The position numbers were made by a program, and so were the translations under genes. A stretch of 64,000 nt of DNA from Manihot esculenta (Eukaryota; Streptophyta; Magnoliopsida; Malpighiales; Euphorbiaceae). Location of the stretch: contig NC_035161.2 of NCBI RefSeq assembly GCF_001659605.2, positions 2,548,343-2,612,342 on the forward strand, in the 5' to 3' direction. Below are positions 13,127 through 23,257 of the stretch, piece after piece. The notes beneath the pieces were generated by a model, which had not been told where the DNA came from, did no database searches, and worked only from the letters and a program-made list of their open reading frames with translations. Every line of letters starts with the position of its first letter. Within the stretch, counting starts at the first letter, position 1.

Positions 13127-13348
13127 CATCATATATATATGGAGACACCTTAGTGGCCAGGAGATAGTTTTCAAATCTTTCCTAATCCAATAACAACCAA
13201 TACAAAATTGCCAACTCCGCTTCCAATATCTTTCTCCAATCATTCCCATCCTCACAAATCAAATATATCATGTTTTGGTGCTCGATCCTCTTCTCCTCTT
13301 CACAAACAACACCATCTCTCTCTTAATTTTCCTCTGAATCCACCGCCA

Positions 13349-13804
13349 ATGGCAACCTCCACCTTGTTCCTCACACCCACGGTCCAAAAGCACCGCCACA
13401 ACCTCTCCCCGTTTCAAGGCCTTAGACCCATCACCCAGGCCAAAACCTCCCTGCTCAAGTTCACCACCACCACCAACTCAAGGAGGAGCTTCGGCGTGAA
13501 AGCAGAGCTAAGCGCCCCACTAGTGATCAGCCTGAGCACAGGACTGTCTCTGTTCCTGGGAAGATTTGTGTTCTTCAACTTCCAGAGAGAGAACGTGGCA
13601 AAGCAAGGGTTGCCGGAGCAGAACGGAGTGACCCATTTTGAGGCCGGAGATGTGCGTGCCAAGGAGTATGTTAGCCTCTTGAAATCAAACGATCCGGTTG
13701 GGTTCAATATCGTTGATGTTCTTGCATGGGGCTCGATTGGCCACATCGTTGCTTACTATATCTTGGCCACCACCAGCAATGGCTATGATCCTAAGTTCTT
13801 CTAG
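13349..13804 (+). CDS. PSAG: Photosystem I reaction centre subunit V, chloroplastic
   Basis: PsaG is a small thylakoid membrane subunit at the edge of photosystem I that helps bind the LHCI antenna. The intronless frame encodes 151 residues. Residues 1 to about 54 form a Ser/Thr/Arg-rich chloroplast transit peptide ([18 protein letters not shown]). The mature part begins with the conserved [20 protein letters not shown] membrane helix. It continues with [11 protein letters not shown], the stromal loop [20 protein letters not shown], and the second helix [20 protein letters not shown], ending GYDPKFF. I chose the ATG at 13,349; the frame is open further upstream, but that part has no ATG in a plausible position and looks like leader. 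No lesion is visible. Known biology: nuclear gene, light-regulated. Confidence 0.95.
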   Translation: MATSTLFLTPTVQKHRHNLSPFQGLRPITQAKTSLLKFTTTTNSRRSFGVKAELSAPLVISLSTGLSLFLGRFVFFNFQRENVAKQGLPEQNGVTHFEAGDVRAKEYVSLLKSNDPVGFNIVDVLAWGSIGHIVAYYILATTSNGYDPKFF

Positions 13805-14224
13805 TTTCCTTCCTACTTTGTATATTTTTCTTCATGTTCTGTTGAAGCTTCAAACCTTTCAATGGCTTCTTTATTATTCATTATGAATTAATTATTACTT
13901 AGTTAAAAAAATAGTCACTGAAATCAATCATCGAGTATATTTTTATTAATTTGACTCATTTTCATAGAAAAATTAATTTTTGAAAATGAAATAATTAGAT
14001 TCTGTTTGGGTACATAAATGGGATAAATTTTTTTAAAGGGGAGGAGAGAATTGCATGTTTTAATACTTTATGATGAAGTAATTATATCCCCTTGATTAAA
14101 TTTAAAAATCTGTAAAAAGTATGCCCTCTATCTCTTAACATCACTTAATCATTTCATCAAACAAGTGATATGCATCATAGAAATAACAAAATTTAATCCA
14201 GTATAACACAGCTTCAGAAGTTAA
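13805..14224. other. psaG 3' flank
   Basis: AT-rich sequence after the psaG stop. It holds the psaG 3' UTR and then non-coding DNA up to the proteasome pseudogene. Nothing else is seen. Confidence 0.5.
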
Positions 14225-14710
14225 AGAAACAAGCATATGTTATTCATGTTGGCCCAAACTAAGATTAAGGAAATGAAGAGATTGAAACAGAAGAAAGCTC
14301 ATCTTCGAAACTCAGATTCACCTGCTACTCATCATGAAGTATTGGCTGTACAAGGTGATTTTGCAAATCCAGTTGCTACATGGTTGTCCTCGAAATTACC
14401 TCCTATCAAATTGACCACGCTCAGATACTTTTGTCCATCTTTAAATCCACCAAAAACAAGTAAATTCCACAATTATTGCATCTATTATAGCCTAACCTGG
14501 TCAAATAGCTGTGAACATCTTTAGGACCCAAAGAGTTGCCATTATCACACATTCTGTCATACAGGATGTTCAAAAACTCGCTGATTTCTCCCGTGGCAGC
14601 AAGAAGATAATGCTTCCTAATATCTTGCCATTCTCCGAAGGAAGTGATTAGTTGAAGATCGGGAAGAGTTTGCTTGAGGTTTGGATCTGGGTGCCCATAC
14701 GCAGTAAGAG
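14225..14710 (-). pseudogene. PBG1: Proteasome subunit beta type-4 (PBG1-like) retro-copy, broken
   Basis: The minus strand reads SFGEWQDIRKHYLLAATGEI, then SEFLNILYDRMCDNGNSLG and PKDVHSYLTRLGYNR. After a frame change it reads VFGGFKDGQKYLSVVNLIGG, NFEDNHVATGF and finally NLSFED. This is the order of the core of the 20S proteasome beta-7 subunit (beta type-4 in plants): the ATGEISEF region, the NSLGP-to-YLTR region and the FEDNHVATGFG block. The pieces join without introns, which suggests a copy made from mRNA. Stops and frameshifts interrupt it, and both ends of the protein are missing. It cannot make a proteasome subunit. Confidence 0.75.
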
Positions 14711-15060
14711 ATGTAAAATATCAAAGGACTACAAGGAAGATGGTAGAGGCAAAGGACGGATTGAATTGAACAATGTGAAAGACTAAGTTACAACATCATA
14801 GTGGTTTGTGTTGCATTAGCATATTGATAAGTTATTACCAAATGTGTAACAGAAATAAAATTGAAAGAATAAATAATCTAATTTCTAAAATATAAAACCA
14901 AATCATTATTGTTATTAAAATTTAAAGATTAAACAGTACATTTCTCCTTTTTTTTCTGCTTATTTTTACGTTCTTTGAAGGAAAATTGTTAAAAAATTAA
15001 AAAAATAATTAAATTTTACAAAAAGTGAAAAGCTTTCTCCCATTCCTTATAGGAATAGGA
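14711..15060. other. Upstream DNA of C2H2 copy 1
   Basis: AT-rich non-coding DNA. Its last 100 bases (GAAAATTGTTAAAAA and AAAAAGTGAAAAGC) are shared with the same position upstream of C2H2 copy 2 at 18,410-18,470, so they belong to the duplicated unit. Nothing else is seen. Confidence 0.5.
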
Positions 15061-15079
15061 TTATAAGGTCGGCTACTTA

Positions 15080-15150
15080 TTAGGCCACGTCTCCGAGTCA
15101 TAGCTTCCAACCTAAGCGTATCCAACTTCCTGTATATTAAGCCCCCACGT
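15080..15150 (+). promoter_or_regulatory. Conserved promoter of C2H2 copy 1 (two ACGT cores, TATA)
   Basis: Two CCACGTCTCC motifs with ACGT cores at 15,087-15,090 and 15,147-15,150 flank a TATATTAA at 15,133-15,140. The same pair, with similar spacing, is kept upstream of all four paralogues. ACGT cores are the binding sites of plant bZIP factors (ABRE or G-box-like). The second core lies just after the TATA and may be in or near the transcription start. Confidence 0.5.
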
Positions 15151-15189
15151 CTCCTATATCAAAGAGTGCTCTCCTAGTCTCTGTATATC

Positions 15190-16119
15190 ATGGATTCTGC
15201 TACTTCATCAGACAAGAAGCTGCTACTGCTCTCCATGGATAACAGCTGCTCTTCTGTTTCTACTGAAGATTATTATGGTCAAGATCAAGAGCAAGAGCAA
15301 GTTCTACATCGTAGTCATCAAGAACATCCCTCTGAGGCTACAGCTATCAATCTCAAGGATTCTCTCATTGCAGGAAGTTGGTCCACTACTCGGAAGAGAA
15401 CATTCAGTTTCGATTGCTGTTCTTCCTCTTCTTGTTTGAATCATGTGGATCAAAAGATTCTTGAAAGAATTCCCACCGTGATTTTTCTTAAATCTATGGG
15501 TTTTGCCGAAAAGAATATATCAGATGTTTTGCGAGAGATGGGGAACAATAAGGTGAAGCAAAAAGTTGAAGAGACGATGCAGCAGTGGTGTTCAGCGAAC
15601 AACTCCAACATTAGCTCGCAGGACTCGGTTGCTACTCCTATTGATAGAAGGAAGAAGAGCTGTACTGATATGGGAATCGTTAAGAAGAAGAAGAAGAAGA
15701 TGGATATCAAGCTAAAAAGCCTATCAGAATTGGTTGATTCCAAGGGTTCTTATGTATGCAAACAATGCAACAAGGTGTTTGATGATTTCCGTGCCCTTGG
15801 CGGCCATACAGCTGCTCACAACAGGAAGACGGCGGAGAATGAGCCGTCGGAGGAATTGGTAACCGGAGGAAGAGGTGTAAAAACTGGTCCGATTCCGGCA
15901 GAACTAACAGTTGATAACAGAGGAAAGAAATATGAGTGTAACCTGTGTTCAAGGCGGTTTCCCACGGGGCAGGCTCTTGGAGGGCATAAATCCTATCACC
16001 GGAAGATGGCCTGTGGCGAAGTCCAAGAGGTTTCCACCGAAAGGTCTGCACCTGCAAAATATGCAGATATAAAAATTGATTTGAATGCCCCTCCAGATGA
16101 GTTGGTGTGGGGTGGTTAA
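15190..16119 (+). CDS. C2H2 zinc-finger repressor, ZAT type, tandem copy 1
   Basis: Two-finger plant C2H2 proteins of this type are nuclear transcription repressors. The single-exon frame encodes 309 residues. Residues about 94-136 hold a block around LKSMGFAEKNISDVLREMGN that resembles a UBA helix bundle. A lysine-rich segment (KKKKKKMDIK) is a probable nuclear localisation signal. Finger 1 is YVCKQCNKVFDDFRALGGH, with DFRALGGH in place of the usual QALGGH. Finger 2 is YECNLCSRRFPTGQALGGH then KSYHRK, with the canonical QALGGH. The C terminus IKIDLNAPPDELVWGG contains the EAR repression motif DLNAPP. Copy 1 alone keeps the upstream ATG; the other copies begin at the equivalent of its Met16. 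Targets cannot be told from the sequence. Confidence 0.9.
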   Translation: MDSATSSDKKLLLLSMDNSCSSVSTEDYYGQDQEQEQVLHRSHQEHPSEATAINLKDSLIAGSWSTTRKRTFSFDCCSSSSCLNHVDQKILERIPTVIFLKSMGFAEKNISDVLREMGNNKVKQKVEETMQQWCSANNSNISSQDSVATPIDRRKKSCTDMGIVKKKKKKMDIKLKSLSELVDSKGSYVCKQCNKVFDDFRALGGHTAAHNRKTAENEPSEELVTGGRGVKTGPIPAELTVDNRGKKYECNLCSRRFPTGQALGGHKSYHRKMACGEVQEVSTERSAPAKYADIKIDLNAPPDELVWGG

Positions 16120-16349
16120 TCCATTAGGGTAGTGGTAGTACATAGTATTAGTTCAATTTTTTTGCTGGGGATAGAAATTCAGCCCCGTTTAATCTTTTGG
16201 GTGGTGATGCAAATATTATTGCTCAGATTTTTTGTGTTGATGGAGGCATTGATTTTTTTTTTTAGGATAATAATATTAACAGATTATAAAATTAAATTAT
16301 AAAAGATTTGATGGTTTGTGTTAACATGTTTGATTTATTTGTTCGATTA

Positions 16350-16615
16350 TCGATAGAATAGGCACCAGACTAAGAGATGCTTCATTAATTCCCACCATGG
16401 CTAAATTAGACTGCTAATGCTGTGGTGTCAGTCTCGCACTCATTGTCAGTGACGCCAAGCTAATGACCTAGTATGATTCTGTGCTTTGTGTTTTGGAATG
16501 GTTTCTGAGATGTTATTTGATGGATTCAAGAGAATAATTCCTTTTTCTTTTGTTGCTGAATTTCTTCTTTGGTGATTTGTGAGTTTTTCATGTGATCCAT
16601 GAAAAGGTGTGTTTG
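16350..16615. repeat. Downstream flank block shared with C2H2 copy 4
   Basis: Contains GAATAGGCACCAGACTAAGA, GTCAGTGACGCC, ATGATTCTGTGCTTTGTG and GTGATTTGTGAG. The same order of motifs is found at 28,597-28,860 downstream of copy 4. It shows that the duplicated units carried at least 500 bases of 3' flank. A short minus-strand frame in it (INEASLSLVPI) is similar in both copies, but the coding status is unknown. Confidence 0.6.
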
Positions 16616-18400
16616 CACTTGGTTTGGAAATCTTCTTCCTATAAGGTTCGGTTTATGGCCTCTCCATTGTTTTCTTAGCGGTTCTTAATAGGTGGTTTAA
16701 AGGCTTATTTAATTTATTTTAAAATTTTAAAATTTTGTATGTTCCTTAGAGAACTTATTTTATTTATTTATTGTTAAAATTTAAACAACTCCTTTAATTT
16801 ATTTTGATAAGGGTTCAATTGAACGGAAAAGAAATGTAAGAATTTATATCACTTTTTAAAGAATATATCTCAGTTCAAATTGAATTGAATTAGATTTTAA
16901 TTTAACAATTTAATTAGTTGTAGTGTTCAATTTGATTTAATTAATATTTTTTAAATTATTCAATTTTCTATTTGGTTTAATTTAAATATATTAAATAATT
17001 AATTAACCGAACTAATCAATTTTATTATATACTATTATATTAACTCTTATTCAATCCAGTCAACAACCCCTCTTTTATCCAATCCAGCTAACCAGCAATT
17101 GAAGTCTAAACGTATTAAATTTATAAATTTTAGTTTTGGTATAATCGAATCAAATCGAATTAATTTTTATCGATTTGATTCGATTCGATTATATTTTAAT
17201 TATCAATTTAATTCGATTTTTAATATTTTTAAAATTTAATTTTTAATTTTTTTAATTAAATTTAATTTGAAATTAAACGGATAAATTGTACAATCCTATT
17301 TTTTGGCTTATATTTTAAATATAAAAATGTTAATTATGATATAAATTAAGATACAAATGTAGGTTATTCTTAATTACATATATCTTAATCTAGGCTTGTT
17401 CCGCTGTAAACGTTGGAGTAACTATTAGATGTTTTAGCAGTAAATAATTATTTAAATATATAATAATTAATTAAATATTATAAAAATATATATTTCTTTT
17501 ATAATTTACTCCCTCAGCTATTAAATATTAATATTTTAATTTAATCGTAATAGTAAATACTAATTTTGAAAAAAAACCTAGACTGATAGCGACTACCCCG
17601 CGGCTAACGAAGAATAGTTCCAACATAAAATTAAATTTATTAATTAATTTAAAATATTTGTTAATGTAGAATATATTTCTAAAAATTTGATATATACTTT
17701 TAGAAAATTTATAATTTAATCCTAAATGTTATTACAAATAACAATTTAATTCTTATATTTTAAAAATCATCATTATATAATTATAGTGTATAAATTTTAT
17801 TATAAATAATAATTTAGTCCCGTATTTTAAAACTAAAACTGTTTAGTCCCTTGATTTTCCTTCCGTCGCATATCTTACGTCATTCCAGTCATATTTCTAT
17901 TAATTTTAAAATTAAAATATTATATAGTTCTTATAATTTGTAAATATTGACAATTTACCCATCAATTTTTGTCATATTTATAAATTTATCCATTAATTAT
18001 TTTTATTTCTCTTCTAAGGAGAAAAGAGATTTAGGGAGGAAGATACATAAAAAGAGCAGAAGAGCTAAAAATATAATTATAAAGATTAAAATTATAACTA
18101 ATTTTAAAATTGATTTATATAATTTCATTCACAAATTAAATTAAATTTAATTTAATTTAATTTAATAGTGAGTTTATATGAGTAAATCTAAGAGATTTTA
18201 TATTTTACTTTCTAATTTAAAGATAATTGACTTATATAATTATAATAATAAATTTAATTTTAAACGGTTCAACAAATAGACGAAAGATCTAAAATACGTT
18301 ATAAAAGTAAAATAATTTAATTTTTAAAATATAAAATTAAATTTATTATTATTATTATTATTATTTAAAAATTAATCAATAAATTTTTTTTCTTATTTTT
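16616..18400. repeat. AT-rich spacer between C2H2 copies 1 and 2
   Basis: Holds two repeat families. Bases 16,860-17,290 carry the AATCGAATCAAATCGAATT self-complementary family, also seen at 7,090 and 40,980. Bases 17,690-18,130 carry a block (AATTTAGTCC, TATTTCTATTAATTTTAAA) that is repeated at 22,850-23,250 upstream of copy 3, so it may belong to the duplicated unit or be an independent repeat. A TTTAATTTAATTTAATTT tract lies near 18,145. No gene is seen; the 65-codon frame at 17,947-18,144 is low-complexity. Confidence 0.5.
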
Positions 18401-18510
18401 TCCTTGATTTAAGGAAAATTGTTAAAAAAATAAAAATCATTAAATTTTAGAAAAAGTGAAAAACTGCTTCTCCCATTCCTTATAGGAATAGGTTTATAAG
18501 GTCGGCTACT

Positions 18511-18580
18511 TGGGCCACGTCTCCGAGTCATTGCTTCCAACCTAAGCATATACAACTTCCTATATATTAAGTTCCCACGT
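18511..18580 (+). promoter_or_regulatory. Conserved promoter of C2H2 copy 2
   Basis: ACGT cores at 18,517-18,520 and 18,577-18,580 in the same CCACGTCTCC context as copy 1, with a TATATATTAA between them. The region 18,410-18,610 is a close copy of 14,980-15,180. Confidence 0.5.
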
Positions 18581-18674
18581 CTCCTATATCAAAGAGTGCT
18601 CTCTTAGTCTCTGTATATCATATCATATCATAGATTCTGCTACTTCATCAGACAAGAAGCTGCTACTGCCCTCC

Positions 18675-19586
18675 ATGGATAACAGCTGCTCTTCTGTTTC
18701 TACTGAAGATTATTACGGTCAAGATCAAGAACAAGAGCAAGATCTACCTCATAGTGATCGAGAACGTTCTAAAGAGATTAGTCACTCTGAGGCTACAGTG
18801 ATCAATCTCATGGACTCTCTCTTTGCAGCAAGTTGGTCCACTACTGGGAAGAGAACGTTCAGTTTCGGTTGCTGTTCTTCCTCTTCTTGTTTGAATCATG
18901 TGAATCAAAAGATTCTTGAAAGAATTCCTACCATGATTCTTCTTAAATCTATGGGTTTTGCCGAAAAGAATATATCGGATGTTTTGGGAGACATGGGGAA
19001 CGAGAAGATGAAGCAAAATATTGAAGAGACGATGCAGCATTGGTGTTCAACGAATAACTTTGACACTATCTCGGAGGAATCGGCTGCTACTCCTACTGAT
19101 AGGAGGAAGAAGAGATGTACTGATAAGGGAGTCCTTAAGGAGCCCATGAAGAAGAAGAAGAAGATGGATATCAAGCTAAAAAGACTATCAGAATTGGTTT
19201 ATCCTAAGGGTTCTTATGTATGCAAACAATGCAACAAGGTGTTTGATGATTTCCGTGCACTTGGTGGACATACAGCTGCTCACAACAGGAACAAGAAGGC
19301 CGAGAATGCGCCGTCCGAGGAATTAGGGATCAGAGGAGGAGATTTAAACAGAGGTTCAAGTTTGGCAGAACCAGCAGTTGATAACAAAGGAAAGAGATAT
19401 GAATGTGACGTTTGTTCAAGGAGGTTTTCAACAGGGCAGGCGCTTGGAGGTCATAAATCCTATCACCGGAAAACGGCCCGTGGTGAAGTTCAAGAGGTCT
19501 CCGGCGAAGGGACAGCCCCTGCAAAAGATGTAGATTTAAAATTTGATTTGAATGCCCCTCCAAATGAGTTGGTGTGGGGTGGTTAA
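18675..19586 (+). CDS. C2H2 zinc-finger repressor, ZAT type, tandem copy 2
   Basis: A single exon of 303 residues, close to copy 1. It has the UBA-like block LKSMGFAEKNISDVLGDMGN, a KKKKKMDIKLK basic stretch, finger 1 YVCKQCNKVFDDFRALGGH, finger 2 YECDVCSRRFSTGQALGGH plus KSYHRK, and the C-terminal EAR motif LKFDLNAPPNELVWGG. The ATG used by copy 1 is changed here: an ATATC expansion leads to ATCATAGATTC, so translation should begin at the internal ATG at 18,675, which matches Met16 of copy 1. The gene is otherwise intact and is a probable functional repressor. Next to copy 1 it is the only other paralogue with both fingers and EAR. Confidence 0.9.
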   Translation: MDNSCSSVSTEDYYGQDQEQEQDLPHSDRERSKEISHSEATVINLMDSLFAASWSTTGKRTFSFGCCSSSSCLNHVNQKILERIPTMILLKSMGFAEKNISDVLGDMGNEKMKQNIEETMQHWCSTNNFDTISEESAATPTDRRKKRCTDKGVLKEPMKKKKKMDIKLKRLSELVYPKGSYVCKQCNKVFDDFRALGGHTAAHNRNKKAENAPSEELGIRGGDLNRGSSLAEPAVDNKGKRYECDVCSRRFSTGQALGGHKSYHRKTARGEVQEVSGEGTAPAKDVDLKFDLNAPPNELVWGG

Positions 19587-19589
19587 TCC

Positions 19590-20300
19590 ATTAGGGTAAT
19601 GGTCATACTTAGTATTAGTTCAAATTTTTTTGCTGGAAAGACATTCATTTTCCTTGTTCAATTATGAGATAGAAATTCAGTACCGTATAATCTTTTGGGT
19701 GGTGATGCAAATATTATTGCTCAGATTTTTTGTGTTCATGGAGGCCTTGATTTTTTTTTTTTTTGATAAAAATATTAACAGATTATAAAATTATACAAAT
19801 TATAAAATACTAATGGACACCAGCATTAGTATTATTTTGAATTTTAATTATATAATTATTAATTTTATTGATAAACAATAAAAAATAAAAATATTTTTGT
19901 AGTTGAGAAGCATACATTTCTGAATTTTTTTGATCGAAATTGTAATAAATATAAAAGGATATGAATTTCTCTTATAAAATTCAAAATCAAAATTATGTGC
20001 CAAATCACCCTATAAAATTATTAAATTTTTTAAAATATTTTTTACATTTATTTTGAATAATAGTATAAATAAATTTTATTATTAATTAAATCATCCCAAT
20101 TCATATTTTATTTTTAATTTCTAACATTATACTAATTTACAAAGATAAAGTCTATTTATTAAAATTGATAACATTATTTTTTTTATAACATTATACTAAC
20201 ATGATACATAAATACTATTAACTATCAAAATTTTATCTATTTTCCTTTATCTGCTTATTGAGTAAATTGTACTCGCCACTTATATTTTTAATATTATATA
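19590..20300. other. 3' flank of C2H2 copy 2, AT-rich
   Basis: The first 180 bases resemble the 3' flank of copy 1 (TCTTTTGGGTGGTGATGCAA and following). The rest is AT-rich DNA without recognisable features. Confidence 0.5.
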
Positions 20301-20309
20301 TTCTTTTTT

Positions 20310-20925
20310 TGATCCGCTGCTAACTGCAGACTGCATTCATCTTCTAGTATTGCCCTTTCTTCCATTTGACTAGTTTCAGAATTTAATGAAGGCCAGTCGG
20401 GTCAATCTTAAGTTCATTATAACTTTTTTATAATTTTCTAGGATAATGTATAAATTATATGCTCAAACTGCTAGATGTATTTTGATTGGTCTATATTTAT
20501 AATTTTTTTATCCTTGTAGAGGAATAGTGGTGTAAAATTTTTCGTGATCCGCTCCTAGCAGTCTTCATATTCTAGTATTGTGCTTTCTTTTGCTTTACGA
20601 GCTTCAGAATCTAATGGAACTATCTTTTGATCCTCGTAGAGGGAATAGTGGTGTAAAATTTTTTGTAATCTTCTCTTATAAGTCTTCATTTTCTAGTATT
20701 GCCCTTTCTTCCACTTTACAAGTTTCAGAGTCTAATAGAATTCGGGCCGATCTTAAATTGATTGTAACTTTTTTATAATGTTCGAGGATAATATATAAAT
20801 TATATGTTCAGACTGTTAGATATATTTTGATTGGTCTATATATATAATCTTTTGATCCTCGTAGAAGGAATAGTAGTATAAATATATTATGATTTAACTA
20901 GATTAGCCACCAGTCTTCTATGACA
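20310..20925. repeat. Imperfect tandem repeat
   Basis: A unit with TTCTAGTATTG, a TTTCTTCCA-type stretch, a TTTCAGA(A/G)TCTAATAGAA-type stretch, GATTGGTCTATAT and GATCCTCGTAGA recurs at least three times. Unit starts near 20,312, 20,545 and 20,665 give spacings of about 230 and 120 bases, so the middle unit lacks an internal part. The block is followed by an LTR-like end (GAGAGTGAGTGTGACA, near 21,038), which suggests that the array belongs to an old LTR. Confidence 0.6.
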
Positions 20926-21039
20926 TTTTTATATTTTAAAATTATGACATATTATGCATATCCATTATATGTATATTCAGTAAATCAATTTTGTTTTGAG
21001 TAGTATCCGTCTCTATAAGTTAGAGAGTGAGTGTGACAA

Positions 21040-21837
21040 GATCAACTAAGTTTCCTAATAGCTCTTTTAACACCAATGGAAGGAAAACTTGACCTATACA
21101 TCTTCTCAAATTGACAAGTTCTACCGATTCTATCAACACCAGAAATAGCAAGCCTCTCACTTACCATACCACTTTTTTGCATATGCATCAAGGAATCAAT
21201 ATGATAGTGACCAAATCTTTTATGTCACAACTAGGTTTCATCATTGTTCATGGAAAACGCTCTTTGATTTAAGTGTTTCAAGTGCAACACATAGTTACTA
21301 TCAAACTTCTTGACTCTAGTTACTTCAACATTTGTAGGATCATAAATGAAGCAATAGTTATCTTAAAACAAGATTGAATATCCCTTACTTTCTATTTGTG
21401 AAATACTCAACAGATTCTAATCCAATTCAGGAATAAAGAGAACTTCAGTAATAGTTTTTGTACCTTGCCCAGTGATTATAGGAATTGATCCTTTGCCCTG
21501 AGCTTCCACAATCATCCATTTGAAGATTTTGAGTCGTCATGAACAAATAACTTTCTTGCTGCCCTTGATTCTCAGCAAAGTTATCTAGGGAGTGCTTTGC
21601 AGGTTGTGGTTGCTGCTGATTGCCAAATGTTTGCTTTTTCCTCTTCCAACACACTTTTTCAATATGATTATTTTTCTGGCATTTGCTCTCAGGATGGTTA
21701 GCCTTGTTACAGAAACTACTACAGGGAGGAAACTTTCTTTTTTTTGACAAGTCTTTTAAGCTCTGCAGCTTGCCCTTCGCAACTGAGGATTGACAATCCT
21801 CCATTGAAGTTGAAAACAAAAAAAAATATAGCAACAA
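21040..21837 (-). pseudogene. Ty1/copia gag zinc knuckle and GAG-pre-integrase fragment
   Basis: The minus-strand frame at 21,445-21,837 holds KFPPCSSFCNKANHPESKCQ and HIEKVCWKRKKQ, the paired cysteine pattern of copia gag. Further on, in broken frames, are NYVLHLKHLNQ, a degraded HKRFGHYHIDSLMHMQKSGM and GVDRIGRTCQFEKMYRSSFP, which is the GAG-pre-integrase zinc domain (H..FGH....L). The reverse transcriptase and LTRs are absent. Several stops show it is dead. Confidence 0.75.
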
Positions 21838-21904
21838 TCAAAGATAAAATCACTGCAGCAATCAGCTTCTTGTTCCAAAAAAAAAAAAAAAAACTCAACT
21901 CTCA

Positions 21905-22005
21905 ACTCTTCAAGCACATTAGCGCATGCTTTCAGAAGCTCTAGCGCTGAATTACACCTTGAGAAGGTTGTGAAGGCTCTAATTGCTAGTGGAAGTGTTG
22001 TCTTC
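21905..22005. repeat. Inverted copy of the exon-like piece at 32,515-32,610
   Basis: About 95 bases from TTCAAGCACATTAGCGCATG to the GTTGTCTTC before 22,006 are the near-identical reverse complement of 32,515-32,610, with about three differences. The copy here abuts the AP2/ERF pseudogene and replaces its 5' end. Confidence 0.8.
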
Positions 22006-22871
22006 AAGCACATTTACCATGATCATTATGCGACTGATTCTAATTCAAGTGATGATGAATCAGATTCGTGCACGAAATCAATCTTCCTTCCATTGTTTTT
22101 CCTTGGTCAAATACCCTCGAGCCTGAGAGTTCCTGTCAAGACAGTAACAGTAGTGGCAAAATCCCCAATAAGAGGAGAAGAGTTTTGGGTAAAACTACGT
22201 CCTCTACGACAACCGCAACAACCACAACAATTGAAACAAAAGTGGCATCGAAGAAACCTGTAGGTGTGAGGCAAAGGAAGTGAGGTAATTGGACAGCAGA
22301 AATTAGGAACCCTGTCACCTAAGTCAGGACGTGGTTGGATACTTACAATACTCTTGAAGAGGTTGCGCAGACCTACGAGGAAAAGAAGTGGGAGTATGAT
22401 GCTATGACTATGGCAGCCTCTGAGAAGAGCCACAATATTTTTACTTCTGTAGCAGCCTCTCAGTCGCAGAGCATCAACAAGAGCAACACTAACCATCATG
22501 GTTCAGTTGCCTCAGATGACACTGACAGTGTGTTATCACATACTTCTCCATCTTCGATTCTGGAATTGGATACTTCTATTGTGTCAAACCTTAATGGTGA
22601 CCCTAGTAATTTCATCAAAGAAGGAGGTTTTGATACAGATGTTGCACATCTTGAGTTACTCGATTTGTGTTTTATGAATGAGCCACTAGGGTCTTGCCCA
22701 GGTGATGAAGATCTTAACTTGGATTTGGAGTTTGGTAACCTCATTGATGATTTTGGGCAACTTTATGATGAATTTTGTGGCATTGAAGATCTGAAAATTT
22801 GCAGGATAGACAGTAATAAACCAAGCGAGCTAAATAATTTATTAAATATTTTTAGAAAATTTACAATTTAA
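22006..22871 (+). pseudogene. AP2/ERF transcription factor (ERF118/CRF-like), broken
   Basis: The plus strand reads HIYHDHYATDSNSSDDESDS, the acidic N-terminal signature of the ERF118/CRF-like group, then a basic NKRRRVLGK. The AP2 DNA-binding domain starts as KPVGVRQRK. It is interrupted by TGA at 22,281-22,283, where a Trp codon is expected in RKWG, and by TAA at 22,320-22,322 before VRTWLDTYNTLEEVAQTYEE. The C-terminal part is open from 22,335 and contains LELLDLCFMNEPLG and FGQLYDEFCGIEDLKIC, as in the family. The 5' end is replaced by a foreign 95-base piece. With two stops in the AP2 domain it cannot bind DNA as an ERF. Confidence 0.8.
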
Positions 22872-23257
22872 TCCCTAAATTTTGTTACAAGTAACAATTT
22901 GATCCTTATATTTTAAATATCACCGTTAAAGTCCCTAAATTTAATTACAAATAACAATTTAGTCCTTTATTGTAAAAGTAGACTATTTAGTCCTTAATTT
23001 ACTTCCATCACACATAGAAGGCTATTCCATTCATATTTCTATTAGTTTTAAAATTAAAATACTATACCATTCTTGTAATTTATAACTATTGATTATTCAT
23101 CCATTAATTTTGCCATTATTCTAATTTTCATTAATTTTATTTTTTAATCTATAAAAAAACAAAGGGATAAAGAGAGCAGAAAAAAAATAAAGAGATAATT
23201 ATGAAGAAAAAATTATAACTAATTTCAAAATTAAGGAACATAATGGTAAATAATTAT
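22872..23257. repeat. AT-rich dispersed repeat, second copy
   Basis: Blocks such as ATTTAGTCCTT, TCCATTCATATTTCTATTAG and TTTTAAAATTAAAATA match 17,690-18,130 upstream of C2H2 copy 2. Non-coding. Confidence 0.5.

Noticed and set aside
13208..13348. Longer N terminus of psaG
   Set aside because: It begins at TTG, not ATG. The ATG at 13,349 gives the transit peptide and length expected for PsaG.
15450..15743. Minus-strand frames across the C2H2 genes (also at 18,905, 24,609 and 27,394)
   Set aside because: They are mirror frames of the lysine-rich coding strand (AAG runs read as CTT, giving FFFFF) and recur in all paralogues for that reason only.
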